From: Ephydatia muelleri
Lineage: Eukaryota; Porifera; Demospongiae; Spongillida; Spongillidae
NCBI GenBank assembly: GCA_013339895.1
Contig: JABACO010000118.1
Location: forward strand, 1-64,000
Reading direction: 5' to 3'
DNA: 64,000 nt
This document shows positions 14,266 to 28,297 of this stretch, in pieces. Every line of letters begins with the position of its first letter. The first letter of the stretch is position 1. The position numbers were made by a program, and so were the translations under genes. The notes beneath the pieces are model-generated. The model was not told where the DNA came from, did no database searches, and saw nothing but the letters and a program-made list of their open reading frames with translations.

Positions 14266-14348
14266 TTTAAAGTCACACACCTGGATACCTGTGGTAAGAA
14301 GGTTATTAATGGAATGGTAACATGTTAGTGTTCCATCACACAACACAG

Positions 14349-14484
14349 GATGGCAGTGTGAATGAGTATCAGGTTAGACATCTGGTTAACCGCACCAGAG
14401 ACTATGATAACTACACTGTCTTTGTGGCATCCAAAAATGGAGATGGAGCTGTGGGTCCTGAGAACAGTGCTACCTTCATACATG
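14349..14484 (+). CDS. Fibronectin type III-like exon
   Basis: Bounded by an ACAACACAG acceptor and a CATG-GTCAGT donor, 136 bases, phase 0 in and phase 1 out. It encodes DGSVNEYQVRHLV and YDNYTVFVASKNGDGAVGP, the second half of an FN3 domain (Y-x-V at strand F, then A-x-N-x-x-G-x-G-P). It is probably part of a cell-surface receptor. Neighbouring exons are not identified; the gap lies just upstream. Confidence 0.55.
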
Positions 14485-14499
14485 GTCAGTGATATGCTT

Positions 14500-15530
14500 A
14501 GGGTTAAATCTAAACCATTTCCTCCTACATTTTGGGTCCTGAAAAGGTGTGGTGTAGATGTCTCTTAGTTCCAATAATATGGCATTCCTTAACCAATATT
14601 AATCAACACAATATAATTCCTTGGTGAGATTATCAATGACCAAGTAGCAAATAAGAACCACATCATTTAGAAAGTTCCAAAGATAGATTGTAGGAATTAA
14701 TTAGTTTGATACACAATAATGTATGACAACTTCAATCAATTGCTTTATAGGCGCAGATAAGATAAACCTTGATGAAAGCTGTCATAATAAAAAGACTACT
14801 ACAATTAATTTAACTTTGAACTCACCGTTAAAATGGTGTTTCCTACTTTATTTAATAACAAATGAACTCTTGTGATTGATACTTAAGTAAAATCATAAAG
14901 AGAAATACTCCATGAATGAGGAATTGACTTAAAGTGGTGGTGTTATACATAAGCAGCTTAAACTATGGTCTCAAATGATAATAACTCAAATGATAATAAC
15001 TCAGTAACTTGAAATCAGTGCTTGCATATTCAGATCTTCCGTTACTTATTAATGGTTATTAAATATAACTTCAAACTTTAGTAGGTTTTAAATATTTATG
15101 ATATTATTACTTAACCATGGCTTTGTACTAATTGGTTTGTTAAGTATTTTTATAACATAGGTTTAATAACTCAAGTGGCTTTGATTTTAAAGCATTGTGT
15201 TTGGACACTGCTCTACGAAGTAACATAATTGAATCATGGTGTAATGACTAGAATTTTGTATTCATTAGCATGCAAAATTCAAAAATAGGTCAGAGTGAAA
15301 TGACAGTTTACATGCAGACGTCATTTTGACAGTCTATATAGGACTAACACCCACCTCATTGGTCAACATGTCGCTGGTACATATAGTTTTGAGGTCACAC
15401 ATATTCATACTATGATACATGTGACATTAGTTGATACTACTAAGACACAATCATTAGTAACAAACATGTACAGTCTGATTATTTTTTATTAGACTTACAG
15501 TTGAAGTGTAATGATTGACATTTTATTTTA
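14500..15530. other. AT-rich stretch, no gene seen
   Basis: Clearly more AT-rich than its surroundings, with no splice-bounded open frame that I trust. It may be an intron of the FN3 gene. Confidence 0.6.
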
Positions 15531-15589
15531 TTTTTTAATTACCATCATTATGTAAACAAGAGCATGCAAACTTGCTACACAGTACTGTA

Positions 15590-16038
15590 TTTGTGGACAG
15601 GTGGACAAAGAGGCTGACAGCAGATGGATGGACATAGAGGACCAGACAGTAGTGGGGTGGACATGGAGGACCAGACAGTAGTGAGGTGGACATAGAGGAC
15701 CAGACAGTAGTGGGGTGGACATACATAGAGGACCAGACAGTAGTGGGGTGGACATAGAGGACCAGACAGTAGTGGGGTGGACATAAAGGACCTGACAGTA
15801 GTTAGGTCGTAATAGAGAACGAGACAGTAGTTGTGTTGTCATAGAGGACCTGACAGTAGAGGAGTGGACAGGTGGACAAAGAGGCTGACAGCAGATGGAT
15901 GGACATAGAGGACCAGACAGTAGTGGGGTGGACATGGAGGACCAGACAGTAGTGGGATGGACATAAAGGACCTGACAGTAGTTAGGTCGTAATAGAGAAC
16001 GAGACAGTAGTTGTGTTGTCATAGAGGACCTGACAGTT
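15590..16038. repeat. Minisatellite of GGTGGACATAGAGGACCAGA units
   Basis: Roughly 29-32 base units around GGACATAGAGGACCAGACAG with a TAGTGG linker, plus variant units with TTAGGTCGTAATAGAGAACG. A higher-order block (15841-16038) repeats the block before it. The array resumes at about 16690-16818. Confidence 0.93.
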
Positions 16039-16175
16039 TCAAAGTTTATTCACACTAACAGTTCCTGTAGCCATTACGGGCTATTTTGAGCGTTTGGTTA
16101 TCCTGCTGCGTAACCATCCCACAGTCCTGGTTGGTTAAAGTGTGCATTTCATATTTCTTATTCACAATTAAATTG

Positions 16176-16290
16176 ATTTAGCCAACCACCATGCTGGGAC
16201 TGACCAACATTGACAAGAATGAGGCCATTGTGGTGCGAACCACTCCAGACACCAGAGAACCCACAATCACTTGTCAGACAAATTTATATA
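16176..16290 (+). CDS. Possible exon, weak
   Basis: After a TTGATTTAG acceptor one frame reads PTTMLGLTNIDKNEAIVVRT and TPDTREPTITCQ. Codon quality is good, but no donor is visible and the phase does not join to the FN3 exon as drawn. Confidence 0.25.
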
Positions 16291-16419
16291 AAATATAAAT
16301 TAATAAGCGAACCAACTTGTTCCCAAGGGGAATCACATATCATTTGACATGAGACCCGAAGGACGACTAGGTCACCTTCACTACTGTCCTCTGTCCAATT
16401 GGTGTGTGATTAAGGGAAC

Positions 16420-16513
16420 TTTAAAAAAAATAATACAACAAATGGTAACATTCCCACATGTGGGACATCAGGGGTCCTCATGCTGGCTCGGCCCCCTTAG
16501 CTCGGCCCCCCCC
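16420..16513. repeat. Inverted repeat partner of 14176-14265
   Basis: Reverse complement of the segment after the first gap, ending in a C run of about 17. The pair encloses about 2.2 kb. Confidence 0.8.
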
Positions 16514-16522
16514 CCCCCCCCA

Positions 16523-16690
16523 CTGTTTGTGGGGGAATGATCTATTGCGACAGGAATAATCCATTGCGACGGGAAGGGTGCATTGCGACGGGAATGATCG
16601 TTTGCTACGGGAATGATCGTTTGCGACGGTAATGATCCATTGCGATAGGAATGATGTCTTGCAACGGGAATGAACCTTTGACTTCATTTG
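16523..16690. repeat. 20-base minisatellite ATTGCGACGGGAATGATC (locus 1)
   Basis: About eight units of roughly 20 bases of the form ATTGCGACGGGAATGATC with point changes. The same unit forms a second array at 22982-23110. Confidence 0.92.
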
Positions 16691-16818
16691 GACCTGGACA
16701 GTATTGGGGTGGACATAGAGGACCTGACAGTAGTGGGATGGACATAAAGGACCTGACAGTAGTTAGGTCGTAATAGAGAACGAGACAGTAGTTGTGTTGT
16801 CATAGAGGACCTGACAGT
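16690..16818. repeat. Continuation of the GGACATAGAGGACC minisatellite
   Basis: Same units and same TTAGGTCGTAATAGAGAACG variant as 15590-16038. The array appears split by about 650 bases carrying the inverted repeat and the 20-base minisatellite. Confidence 0.9.
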
Positions 16819-16900
16819 CCTCTCCCCCTTCCCTCATTCCCTTCCCTCCTCTCTCTTTACCCCATTCCCTAAAAGTTGTGTCTTGTGTTTACGTGTACAG

Positions 16901-16977
16901 GCTCGGCTTTGAAGTGGTGCACCAATGGTTTGTGTACAGACAGAAACTCTCTGCTGAAAGATACAATGTGTTAGGAG
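16901..16977 (+). CDS. Small exon of unknown gene (copy T)
   Basis: ACGTGTACAG acceptor and GGAG-GTATAT donor, 77 bases. It encodes LGFEVVHQWFVYRQKLSAER followed by YNVLG, phase 2 in and phase 1 out. The identical exon is at 23412-23488. No family recognised. Confidence 0.45.
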
Positions 16978-17094
16978 GTATATCCAATAGCGTAATATGT
17001 ACATGAATTCTTTTTGAAATATTATGAAGTGAACGAGAAGGTCATGGCCTCAGATCATGGGTATTGCGCGTGATGTAGGACAGGGGACTAGGTA

Positions 17095-17180
17095 TAAAGG
17101 GCGGGGGGATGAAGGGCAGGGGACCAAAGATGAAGGACAGGGGACCAGAGATGAAGGACAGGGGACCAGAAATAAGGATT
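17095..17180. repeat. 21-base minisatellite GGACAGGGGACCAGAGATGA
   Basis: About four units of roughly 21 bases. The same array is at 23577-23680, with small G-run length changes. Confidence 0.9.
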
Positions 17181-17377
17181 ACATCATCAAAGAGAATACG
17201 TGAGAAGATTACCATTACGTATACAGAATAATATACGCTTAGGGGATCTCGTTAGTATCCGACTGATATCCGAACGGAGTTGGCTGCGTACAACGTTGTC
17301 TTTTGTAGTATTCTTTCTTTCCATACGTTGTGCCTTGATGTACATTGTAGAACGGTGTGAAAAAACCACACATTGTG
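17178..17377. other. About 200 base block present in only one of two copies
   Basis: Between GGATT and GTGAAAGTACATAAGC this copy has about 200 extra bases. The other copy joins directly (about 23683-23690), with ATT at both edges. It is an insertion or a deletion through microhomology; no terminal repeats seen. Confidence 0.75.
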
Positions 17378-17567
17378 AAAGTACATAAGCGAACACAACG
17401 TTATACCACACGTTTCACTCGGTTTGACAACAAAAATGCATTACTTATTCTACGACTATTTTCCCTGTGCTTACTGGACCTAAATTTAATTTAAATCGCA
17501 GAGACGGCAGCTTGCTTGCATGTAGACTTGCTAGCTTGCTTGTGTGTGTCCATGGGCATATGCAGGT

Positions 17568-17627
17568 GGGGGGGGGGGGGGTCGAGAGGTTTGAATGACC
17601 TCCCCCCCCCCCCCCCCCCCCCCCCCC
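17568..17627. repeat. Poly-G / poly-C hairpin
   Basis: G run of 14, the 20-base spacer TCGAGAGGTTTGAATGACCT, then a C run of 26. The same unit is at 23875-24003 with a 90-base G run, and in reverse at 13115-13175. Confidence 0.9.
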
Positions 17628-18466
17628 GACACATATTTTTTAAAATGGATCATTATCAAACATATGTTCTATACGTCATGTTGTTGCATGCATGTGTCTG
17701 TGATAATTATATTACAGATGGAGTAATTAATATATTTTGACATTCAGTGATTCTCATTGCAAAGAAGATATGCTGGTGACCAATCTTCCAATATACAAAT
17801 GTAAGTTACGTTACAGTGACGTAGCGTTACGATCTCCTGCACGTGACGTGATTTGGAACTTGTAGATAAGAATTGCGGTTGTGTGTAAGTGGTGTTTAAA
17901 CAAGTGGCTTTATTATTATTGTTATTGTAGAGTTAGCCTAGCGTTCAGGAAGCTACACACTACGCCGCCAAAGAGCTATTAGACTTGCAAGGCCCTAAGC
18001 GAACGTACTGTACGCCGGTTATTTGATGACTTATAATACACTATCCCCTGCTGACGCTGACTTGTGTGTGTCATATTGCCCTAGCGAGCGTACTGTAGGC
18101 TATCTTCGTTTTATGTCGGAAAGAATTTTTAAAATCTACTTTATCGTTTTTCACTAGAGATTGCTGTGCTTTTCCTGTTTAGTGCCACTGGTATATTCTG
18201 TCCCTGGATTTGGATCATTCAGCTTGTGATAGGTGAGGCTTCGATGAGGCTTTATTTAGAACCATAGTGATGATAGGAGGGTGTGGGGTGGTTTTATGGG
18301 TAGAGGAAATGTAATGTGATAGACAGCAAGTGTTCCTTTGTGGAGGGTGAATACTAACTCCTTAACTTAACTTCCTGTAGCATCTGTGGAATATGGTCAA
18401 GGGATGTACATATAGATGTACAACAAGATACATGTATTCTCTCTGAGATAGTTGGTGGTATTAGGA

Positions 18467-18604
18467 GGTGTAAAAAGGAAGGGAACAAGGGATTGGAGGA
18501 GATACATGTACAGATAAGCACACAATGTAGTTTAATTGCTAGCATTACATTTATGGTGCTAAATATAGTATCTCCAATCCCTTGTTCCCTTCCTTTTTAC
18601 ACCA
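18467..18604. repeat. Inverted repeat with about 37-base arms
   Basis: Left arm 18467-18505 begins GGTGTAAAAAGGAAGGGAAC; right arm 18569-18604 is its reverse complement apart from a three-base GGA difference. The loop is about 60 bases. The flanks on each side (about 18228-18400 and 18645-18780) are diverged copies of one sequence containing GAGGCTTTATTTAGAACC. Confidence 0.8.
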
Positions 18605-18912
18605 CCATTGCCTTTGGCTTGTGATATCACTACTACAGTACTTTCAAAGGTAAGGCTTGGACGAGGCTTTATTTAGAACCACAGGTGATGATAAAGTGTG
18701 GGCATGTTTGGGGGGTGGAAACTGGTTTTGTGGGTACAGGAAATAAAATATTGTATGCAGATTAGACACCACATTCAATGTGTGGAGTTTTATCATTGGG
18801 CTAAATGCAGTTTGTTTAGTGACTGTGATTCACACACACACAAGTTGAATTCTTGCAGCCTAATTTTGTTGTTTGCATGTTCTTTTTACGCTTACGCTCC
18901 AGTGCTCGGAAA

Positions 18913-21900
18913 ATGGATCAGAGACAGATGTCAGCGTCAGAAGAAGAGGACTCACTTACTAGTGAGCAAGAGCAAGGTATGTCGAATTGGATGCTATCAA
19001 AGAAGACATTGTTTCAGCTAGCATTTTTCCTAACCTTGCAATGTAACTTAAAATGTCATTTTTCATGCCCCAGCCACCAATGAAGGATTTAAAAGTGATG
19101 GTATTGTTAATAGATTGAGTTTTGGATGATGAATTACTTTTCCTAGCCACCCCTTCTCTTTCAATGGGACTAGTGGGGTGATTAGTTCCAGAGGAGATGG
19201 GGGTACGAAAAGGTTAAGTGTGCTTGTATGTGTTTGTACTGCGTAGGCCGCCTATTCCTGTGTTGTTAACGCAACGTAATTTGTAATATGAGGGAAAATA
19301 GGAACGTAACAAATTTTCCTGTGACAGTTTGTATGTGTGCAAAGAAATGGAATTACACTTGTACAAAGATGCATTTCTAATCATCCCTGCTCCCTTATAT
19401 TGATCCTAGAATCTTTACCAAATTCAAAAAAGAGGTAAGTAGCGTGTGTTTGTGTGCACTCAAATTAGCCTTGAGCCAATGTGAATTGGATAGGAGGGAG
19501 GTGCCTTAAGGTGGAGGGAGAAGTCTATCTTGTTTCCTGGGGTTGCTTTGTAATTATTAGTCACCTGTATAACATTGGTTACAAGTACATGCCATGATTC
19601 TGTCAACAAAATTGCCATCAGTTGTGGTACATTTCAATCATCAGTCTTGTTTAGTATTATTTGGCTGATATTTGTGTGGTGTAGGAGAATTTACCAAGCA
19701 TGTAGTGATGCTCAAAACATGTTGGATCAAGCTGAACAAATTCAGAAGGATCATGAAGCACATATGCAGGCTGCTAAAGCGGAGATGCAGACTGCTAAAG
19801 CGGAGATGCTGGCTGCTAAAGCGGAGATGCTGGCTGCTAAAGCGGAGATGCTGGCTGCTGAAGAGAAGATGCTGGCTGCTAAAGCGGAGATGCTGGCTGC
19901 TGAAGAGAAGATGCTGGCTGCTAAAGAGGAGATGCAGGCTGGTAAAGCAGACCTGCAGGCTGCAAACATGATGGAAGCTGCAAATACACGTTACCAGACA
20001 ACAGTAGGGTTGTACAAGGTGGCAGCAGGCTTTTACAATGAGGCAGTAGGTACATGTGGAGCAAAAAAGAAGCTGTACAATGAAGCAAGTGAAAAATCAC
20101 AAGAGTACATGTCAAATGTAGCAGTATGCAAGTCACAAGTATTGAAAACGACGAATCGTAAAATTTCCTGGTGTAAGTTTTTAAATGTTTATTACAATGT
20201 ACTTAAATTGTTATATTTATATATGCAAGGTCTAAAAATGAAATTAGGAATGTACAGTGGAGAACATCATACTTGGTCATATAATTTTATCCCCTAAGTT
20301 TCATCTTCTAATTTCTGTACTGGTGTGGGCTAAAATTAAATTCATTACATGAATTAATTGCAAAAGTAGTTGGCTATGTAAACTTGATAAAGAAAGCAAT
20401 CATGTGATATTGATGGTTAGTTAATAAGGTTTTTTTAGTTACCCCTCTCCATTGTTTCTTGATTTTCTGCCTGAGTTCCAACGATATTAGGTGTATAACT
20501 AATACGTCTGTGTTTCCTAGTCTGACGCATCCAACATTCCATTTAACGGTTATGGTTATATTCATAAAATACCACCATTTTTACAGTGTAGGTCCTTTTA
20601 TGTTAGGTCACAATTTTCCTCCAGCAGATTTGTTAGCACTCAGGATTCCCAGAGTCAATTGTGAGGTTGTTCTATCGAATTTGCTCAACCAGAGGTCTGT
20701 AAAACATCACATAACATAGAAAATGAGCTCGCTAACACAAGTGGCTTGGTGACATCGCCATTTTGAATAATTAGCTTAATTAGGCATTGAATATGTTTTG
20801 TTTAAAAACTAGTCACACGTGGGCATTGTTTTATTTTGTTTCATTGGCATGGTGGGCATTGGGAAACGGATCCCTCTCTGAAACTTGAAACTACATGTAG
20901 CAAGTCGCTCATCAAGGCACGCTAGCAAGGCTGCCCAGTTGGCATGGGCCATCCATATACTCTTATTTTTGACATATTCAACACTTATTGGACTAATTAT
21001 TCAATATGGCATTGTCACCAAGCTATTTGTGATAGCGAGCCCATTTTCTATGCTACGTGACGTGTTACAGACCTCTGGTTGAACGAATTCGATAGAGCAA
21101 CGACTTCACAATAGACTCATGAGTGCTAACAAATGTGCTGGAAGAAAATTTTGACCTAACATAAAAGGACAAAAAATGGTGGTATTTTGTTAACATAACC
21201 ATAACCGTTAATCGAATATTGGATGCGTCAGACTAAAAAGCGCACTTGTTATGTACCTAATTTCATTCTAAACTCAGACAGAAAATCGACAAACAAGTTG
21301 ATTTTGAGAGGGGTAAAGCCTTATTAATTAACCATCAATATCACGTGATCACTTTCTTTGTCAAGAGTATATTTTAAAATGGATGGATGTTAATTTTAGC
21401 CCATACCAGTACAAATTAGAAGGTAGGGGATAAAATTATATGGTTGGCCAAGTATGATGTTCTCCACTGTAGGATTTGAATGCACCATTTGACTTCAAAA
21501 GTAAGGAAACATGGAATTAATTTTATGGAGGAAAGATGGGGAGAATTTATCTCAGTTGGGTGTAGCTCCACGCATGCCGCATGCATTTGGCGGAAGGTCG
21601 TACATGTGTATGTGTTAATAGCCCTCACTCATACAAATCCCGACCTTCCTGTTGATTACCATTCTGCAAACCCAGGTGTGTTTACATAAGGGATGTAGTT
21701 CATATTTTATTTTATCATGTAGTGCTTGGAGAGCCAGCTCCCAGAAGGCAAAAAAGGTGGAGAGAGTTAAATCTATTGCTTTCCAAGTATTATAAAGACA
21801 AAGAAAGTGCATCATTCAGTAGTGTAAAGAGAGATGGGGACATAAAGCGTAAGTTGCAGGATTTCATAGTCAAAAAAACACTGGACTGTGGGAGTTTGTC

Positions 21901-22396
21901 TGAAACCATGTTTGAGGAACTATTTCACTTCTTAAGTCATTGCAACGACGCACTATATACTAATCATTATTCAGAATCAACATTGACTCACATGATTTTT
22001 AATATCCTTGTAATAATATGCAAAGAAGTTCAAGCTAATATTTCCATTGAGGAAAGAGTATGCGGAAAACAACTTCATGCTAATGGCGCATTTGAATTTC
22101 TGATTCGACATGGAGACATAATGTGTTGTGTAGCTGAATGCAAAAAAGCAACTATTGATGAAGGATTCATACAGGGACTATTAGGTTCTGAACTTATATG
22201 TGATTTGGAGCATGTAAATAGGTCTTTATGCATTGTCACCAACTACAAAGAATGGAATTTCTACACAAATTGCGACGACAAGATTTATCATTTTCATTAC
22301 AATCTTGCAATGGAAGACAACAGGCTGCTACCCGAAAGAGATTCACTGAAAATATTAGCAGGTTATCTGTGTTCGTTTTTAAAAATAGAAGAATGA
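18913..22396 (+). CDS. Heptad-repeat coiled coil with a candidate PD-(D/E)XK-type nuclease domain, four exons, 416 aa
   Basis: Exons 18913-18976, 19410-19434, 19685-20172 and 21723-22396 join with matching phases (1, 2, 1) and GT-AG borders (GTATGT, GTAAGT, GTAAGT donors). They total 1251 bases: an exact open frame of 416 codons plus stop. The N-terminus is acidic (SASEEEDS). Then comes a helix made of seven-residue units AAKAEML/AAEEKML, about eight copies, encoded by a 21-base DNA repeat, and more coiled coil (ANTRYQTTVGLYK). Exon 4 encodes a globular domain with an E-x-K signature, GAFEFLIRHGDIMCCVAECK, then a helix with QGLLGSEL. From memory this resembles the restriction-endonuclease-like domains of Crinkler-type and related eukaryotic proteins. 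Nuclease activity is an inference. The gene is single-copy here. Confidence 0.7.
20255..21469. mobile_element. Foldback DNA element with TA target duplication
   Basis: Termini are CAGTGGAGAACATCATACTT and its inverted form, with TA directly outside each end. The arms are imperfect inverted repeats of roughly 0.5 kb (about 20255-20797 and 20972-21469) around a loop of about 175 bases. No transposase frame. The TA duplication suggests mobilisation by a Tc1/mariner-type transposase. It lies in the third intron of the coiled-coil/nuclease-like gene. Confidence 0.8.
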
Positions 22397-22429
22397 TGCA
22401 AATTATTTGTATGCTATGCTATTTGTGTA

Positions 22430-22502
22430 AATTAATTTAAATTGCAGAGACGGCAGCTTGCTTGCATGTAGACTTGCTAGCTTGCTTGTGTGTGTCCATG
22501 GC
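22430..22502. repeat. Short third copy of the segment at 17480-17553
   Basis: AATTTAAATTGCAGAGACGG followed by CAGCTTGCTTGCATGTAGAC matches 17480-17553 and 23795-23865, then diverges after GTCCATGG. Confidence 0.8.
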
Positions 22503-22568
22503 CTCCCTCCTCCCCCTCTCTGATGTGTGGGTTTAATTGTGTAGTAAGGCCACACCCACACCCGTTAC

Positions 22569-22985
22569 CTTGGATACTCTTTCTCAGCTGGAGGGTAGTA
22601 CTGGTGCCTGGTCTGGTGACGCTGGATGAGGGGGAGGTGCCTCACAGAACTTCAAGAGGGGAGGTGGGAGTGAGGGTTGCGATTGCTTGGTGGTAGCAGA
22701 GGCTGAAAGGCATGGAGGGAGAGGGTGGGCGAGGTGGAGGGAGGCGTGGAGGGAGGGGGTGGGGAGCCATAGAGGGAGGATGTATAAACTACGTCTTCAT
22801 CCCATGAGCCCCTCACCATGGTAACAGATGACTCACTTTAGTTCAGGGTCCCACCAAGAGATGGTCATATTTAGGGGGTGGGAGTGAGTGTTCCTGAACA
22901 GGTGCTCAAAGTACACAGCTGTGCCCATAGGGGCCTGGAGGAGGTAGGCGGAGCCTATGTGCTCCTCCAGCACTGCTGCTACCCA
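22569..22985 (-). CDS. Two exons of a beta-sandwich protein, possibly nephrocystin-4
   Basis: Exon 22985-22837 (149 bases) follows a TCCCATCGCAG acceptor and encodes AAVLEEHIGSAYLL, GTAVYFEHLFRN and TISWWDPELK. Exon 22649-22569 (81 bases) joins in phase and encodes RHLPLIQRHQTRHQYYPP. The GTxVYFExxxRN...DPEL pattern resembles the MSP-like repeats of nephrocystin-4, a ciliary protein, from memory only. The acceptor of the first exon is supplied by a unit of the 20-base minisatellite. Other exons not found. Confidence 0.4.
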
Positions 22986-23110
22986 CTGCGATGGGAATGA
23001 TCTATTGCGACGGGAATAATTCATTGCGACGGGCAGAGTGCATTGCAACGGGAATAATCGCTTGCGACGGGAATGACTCTTTGCGACGGGAATGATGAAT
23101 GGGAATGATG
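22982..23110. repeat. 20-base minisatellite (locus 2)
   Basis: About six units of TTGCGACGGGAATGATCNA type, same family as 16523-16690. Its left edge overlaps the splice acceptor of the minus-strand exon ending at 22985. Confidence 0.9.
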
Positions 23111-23219
23111 GTACACAGGAGAAGTGTTCTGAATGTGGGAAGGTTTTTGGACAAAGGGGATACCTGTGTCGGATGTGTAATTGTCATTTTTACCAGCAGG
23201 GACACCAGGTGGGGGCCGA

Positions 23220-23255
23220 GCTAAGGGGGCCAACTGTGTGTGTGTGTGTGTGTGT
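23220..23255. repeat. Fragment of the CCGAGCTAAGGGGGCC repeat next to TG repeats
   Basis: GGGGGCCGAGCTAAGGGGGC here matches the inverted-repeat family at 14176 and 16513, then runs into TG repeats. Confidence 0.6.
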
Positions 23256-23411
23256 CACCAATACACAGGATCTAGATCTCGTCACAATTATGCTATGAGA
23301 AACTTGGTACGTAAGCGATGTGATAACTGCTTTTATTTTCTAGCAGGTTCAATCTTCAAATGTAAACGAGGTACATTATTTAAAAGTTGTGTCTTGTGTT
23401 TACGTGTACAG

Positions 23412-23488
23412 GCTCGGCTTTGAAGTGGTGCACCAATGGTTTGTGTACAGACAGAAACTCTCTGCTGAAAGATACAATGTGTTAGGAG
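23412..23488 (+). CDS. Small exon of unknown gene (second copy)
   Basis: Identical to 16901-16977, same acceptor and donor; encodes LGFEVVHQWFVYRQKLSAER. Confidence 0.45.
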
Positions 23489-23874
23489 GTATATCCAATA
23501 GCGTAATATGTACATGAATTCTATTATGAAGTGAACGAGAAGGTCATGGCCTCAGATCATGGGTATTGCGCGTGATGTAGGACAGGGGACTAGGTATAAA
23601 GGGCGGGGGGGATGAAGGGCAGGGGACCAAAGATGAAGGACAGGGGGACCAGAGATGAAGGACAGGGGACCAGAAATAAGGATTGTGAAAGTACATAAGC
23701 GAACACAACGTTATACCACACGTTTCACTCGGTTTGACAACAAAAATGCATTACTTATTCTACGACTATTTTCCCTGTGCTTACTGGACCTAAATTTAAT
23801 TTAAATCGCAGAGACGGCAGCTTGCTTGCATGTAGACTTGCTAGCTTGCTTGTGTGTGTCCATGGGCATATGCA

Positions 23875-23965
<91 letters not shown>

Positions 23966-23984
23966 CGAGAGGTTTGAATGACCT

Positions 23985-24003
<19 letters not shown>
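23875..24003. repeat. G run of 90 bases with C run of 19
   Basis: Bases 23875-23964 are uninterrupted G. The spacer TCGAGAGGTTTGAATGACCT follows, then C from 23985 to 24003. The equivalent G run in copy T is 14 bases. It may be a real expansion or a polishing artefact. Confidence 0.95.
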
Positions 24004-27421
<3,418 letters not shown>

Positions 27422-27430
27422 GCATTTGGT

Positions 27431-27484
27431 TCATTGTGTTGTTCATTGTGTTGTTCATTGTGTTGTTCATTATGTTGTTCATTA
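27431..27484. repeat. 15-base tandem repeat TTGTTCATTGTG
   Basis: Four units of CATTGTGTTGTTCATTGTG type just after the ERK stop codon. Confidence 0.9.
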
Positions 27485-27684
27485 TCAAAGGAAAGATATG
27501 TTTGGGAGGAGTGTGATGTGGGGAGGTGGATGAGACAGTGCCAAGTGCCAAGAGTATGATAGTAAATATATTATTGTCAGATTATAATAAAAGCTGCCAC
27601 ATCAGTTACATTTTTCTGTTCAAGTGCTATCACATCCATATGCACACACAAACTTGTAGTTCACTCTTGCCAGAACCAGTTGTC

Positions 27685-27689
27685 CCACA

Positions 27690-27759
<70 letters not shown>
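27685..27759. repeat. AC microsatellite
   Basis: Pure AC run of about 75 bases. The surrounding 27485-28125 holds no exon that I can support. Confidence 0.95.
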
Positions 27760-27760
<1 letters not shown>

Positions 27761-28125
27761 CTCTGCCCAAAAAATGAATTTTCCCCTGTTAGAGGGTTTG
27801 CCACAGGGTTTTTTTTTTCTCGTTGAGGTGTGGGCGCACCTCTTCTGAATTAGGTGTTAGTTTGCTGTTATGTGTCCAGGATGTTTGTGGTGTGCATCTT
27901 CAGAATCGTCAGCCAACCCATCACACTGCTTTGCTTGGCCCCGCATGTACCAGATACGCAAGTCATAATATAATACAGTGCAACACCACACTGCTCTCTG
28001 CATGCACATCCACGCACGTACACATATGCAAACACAAACCTCTCTCTCCTTACATTAAACTCTTGAGTGAAGTCCATCACAAAACATGCTCCATTCAGAA
28101 GCTACACAACAGCCTGACCGCTCAC

Positions 28126-28243
28126 TAGTCTCGTACCCAGACCCATGTTTTCACAGCAGCGGATGTATTACATCACCTCTTTACACGTAGCGGTGATGTA
28201 ATCCACCCGCAGCTGTGGGAATCAGGGTCTGGGTACGAGACTA
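28126..28243. mobile_element. Palindromic MITE, 118 bases
   Basis: Termini are TAGTCTCGTACCCAGACCC and its inverted form; the inner halves are also complementary (GATGTATTACATCACC against GGTGATGTAATCC). It can fold end to end. CAC flanks both sides as a possible target duplication. No coding capacity. Confidence 0.8.
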
Positions 28244-28297
28244 CACGTCAAATTCATTATCGAGTCAGAAATTATGAGACAACCACATACACCATCG

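Larger units (their letters stand above)
16871..18436. repeat. Direct-repeat copy T of 23382-24812
   Basis: Starts at AAAAGTTGTGTCTTGTG and ends at GATACATGTA. It differs from the other copy by a roughly 200 base extra block (about 17178-17377), a 9-10 base indel near 17012 and the poly-G length. At 18436 the sequence departs exactly where the other copies continue into ERK coding sequence. Confidence 0.88.

Noticed and set aside
13014-14276. Open frames running through the N gap
   Set aside because: N translated as X; no information.
23092-23230. CSECGKVFGQRGYLCRMC, resembling half of a C2H2 finger
   Set aside because: The histidine pair is missing and the frame runs into repeats; it may be a stray fragment but cannot be supported.
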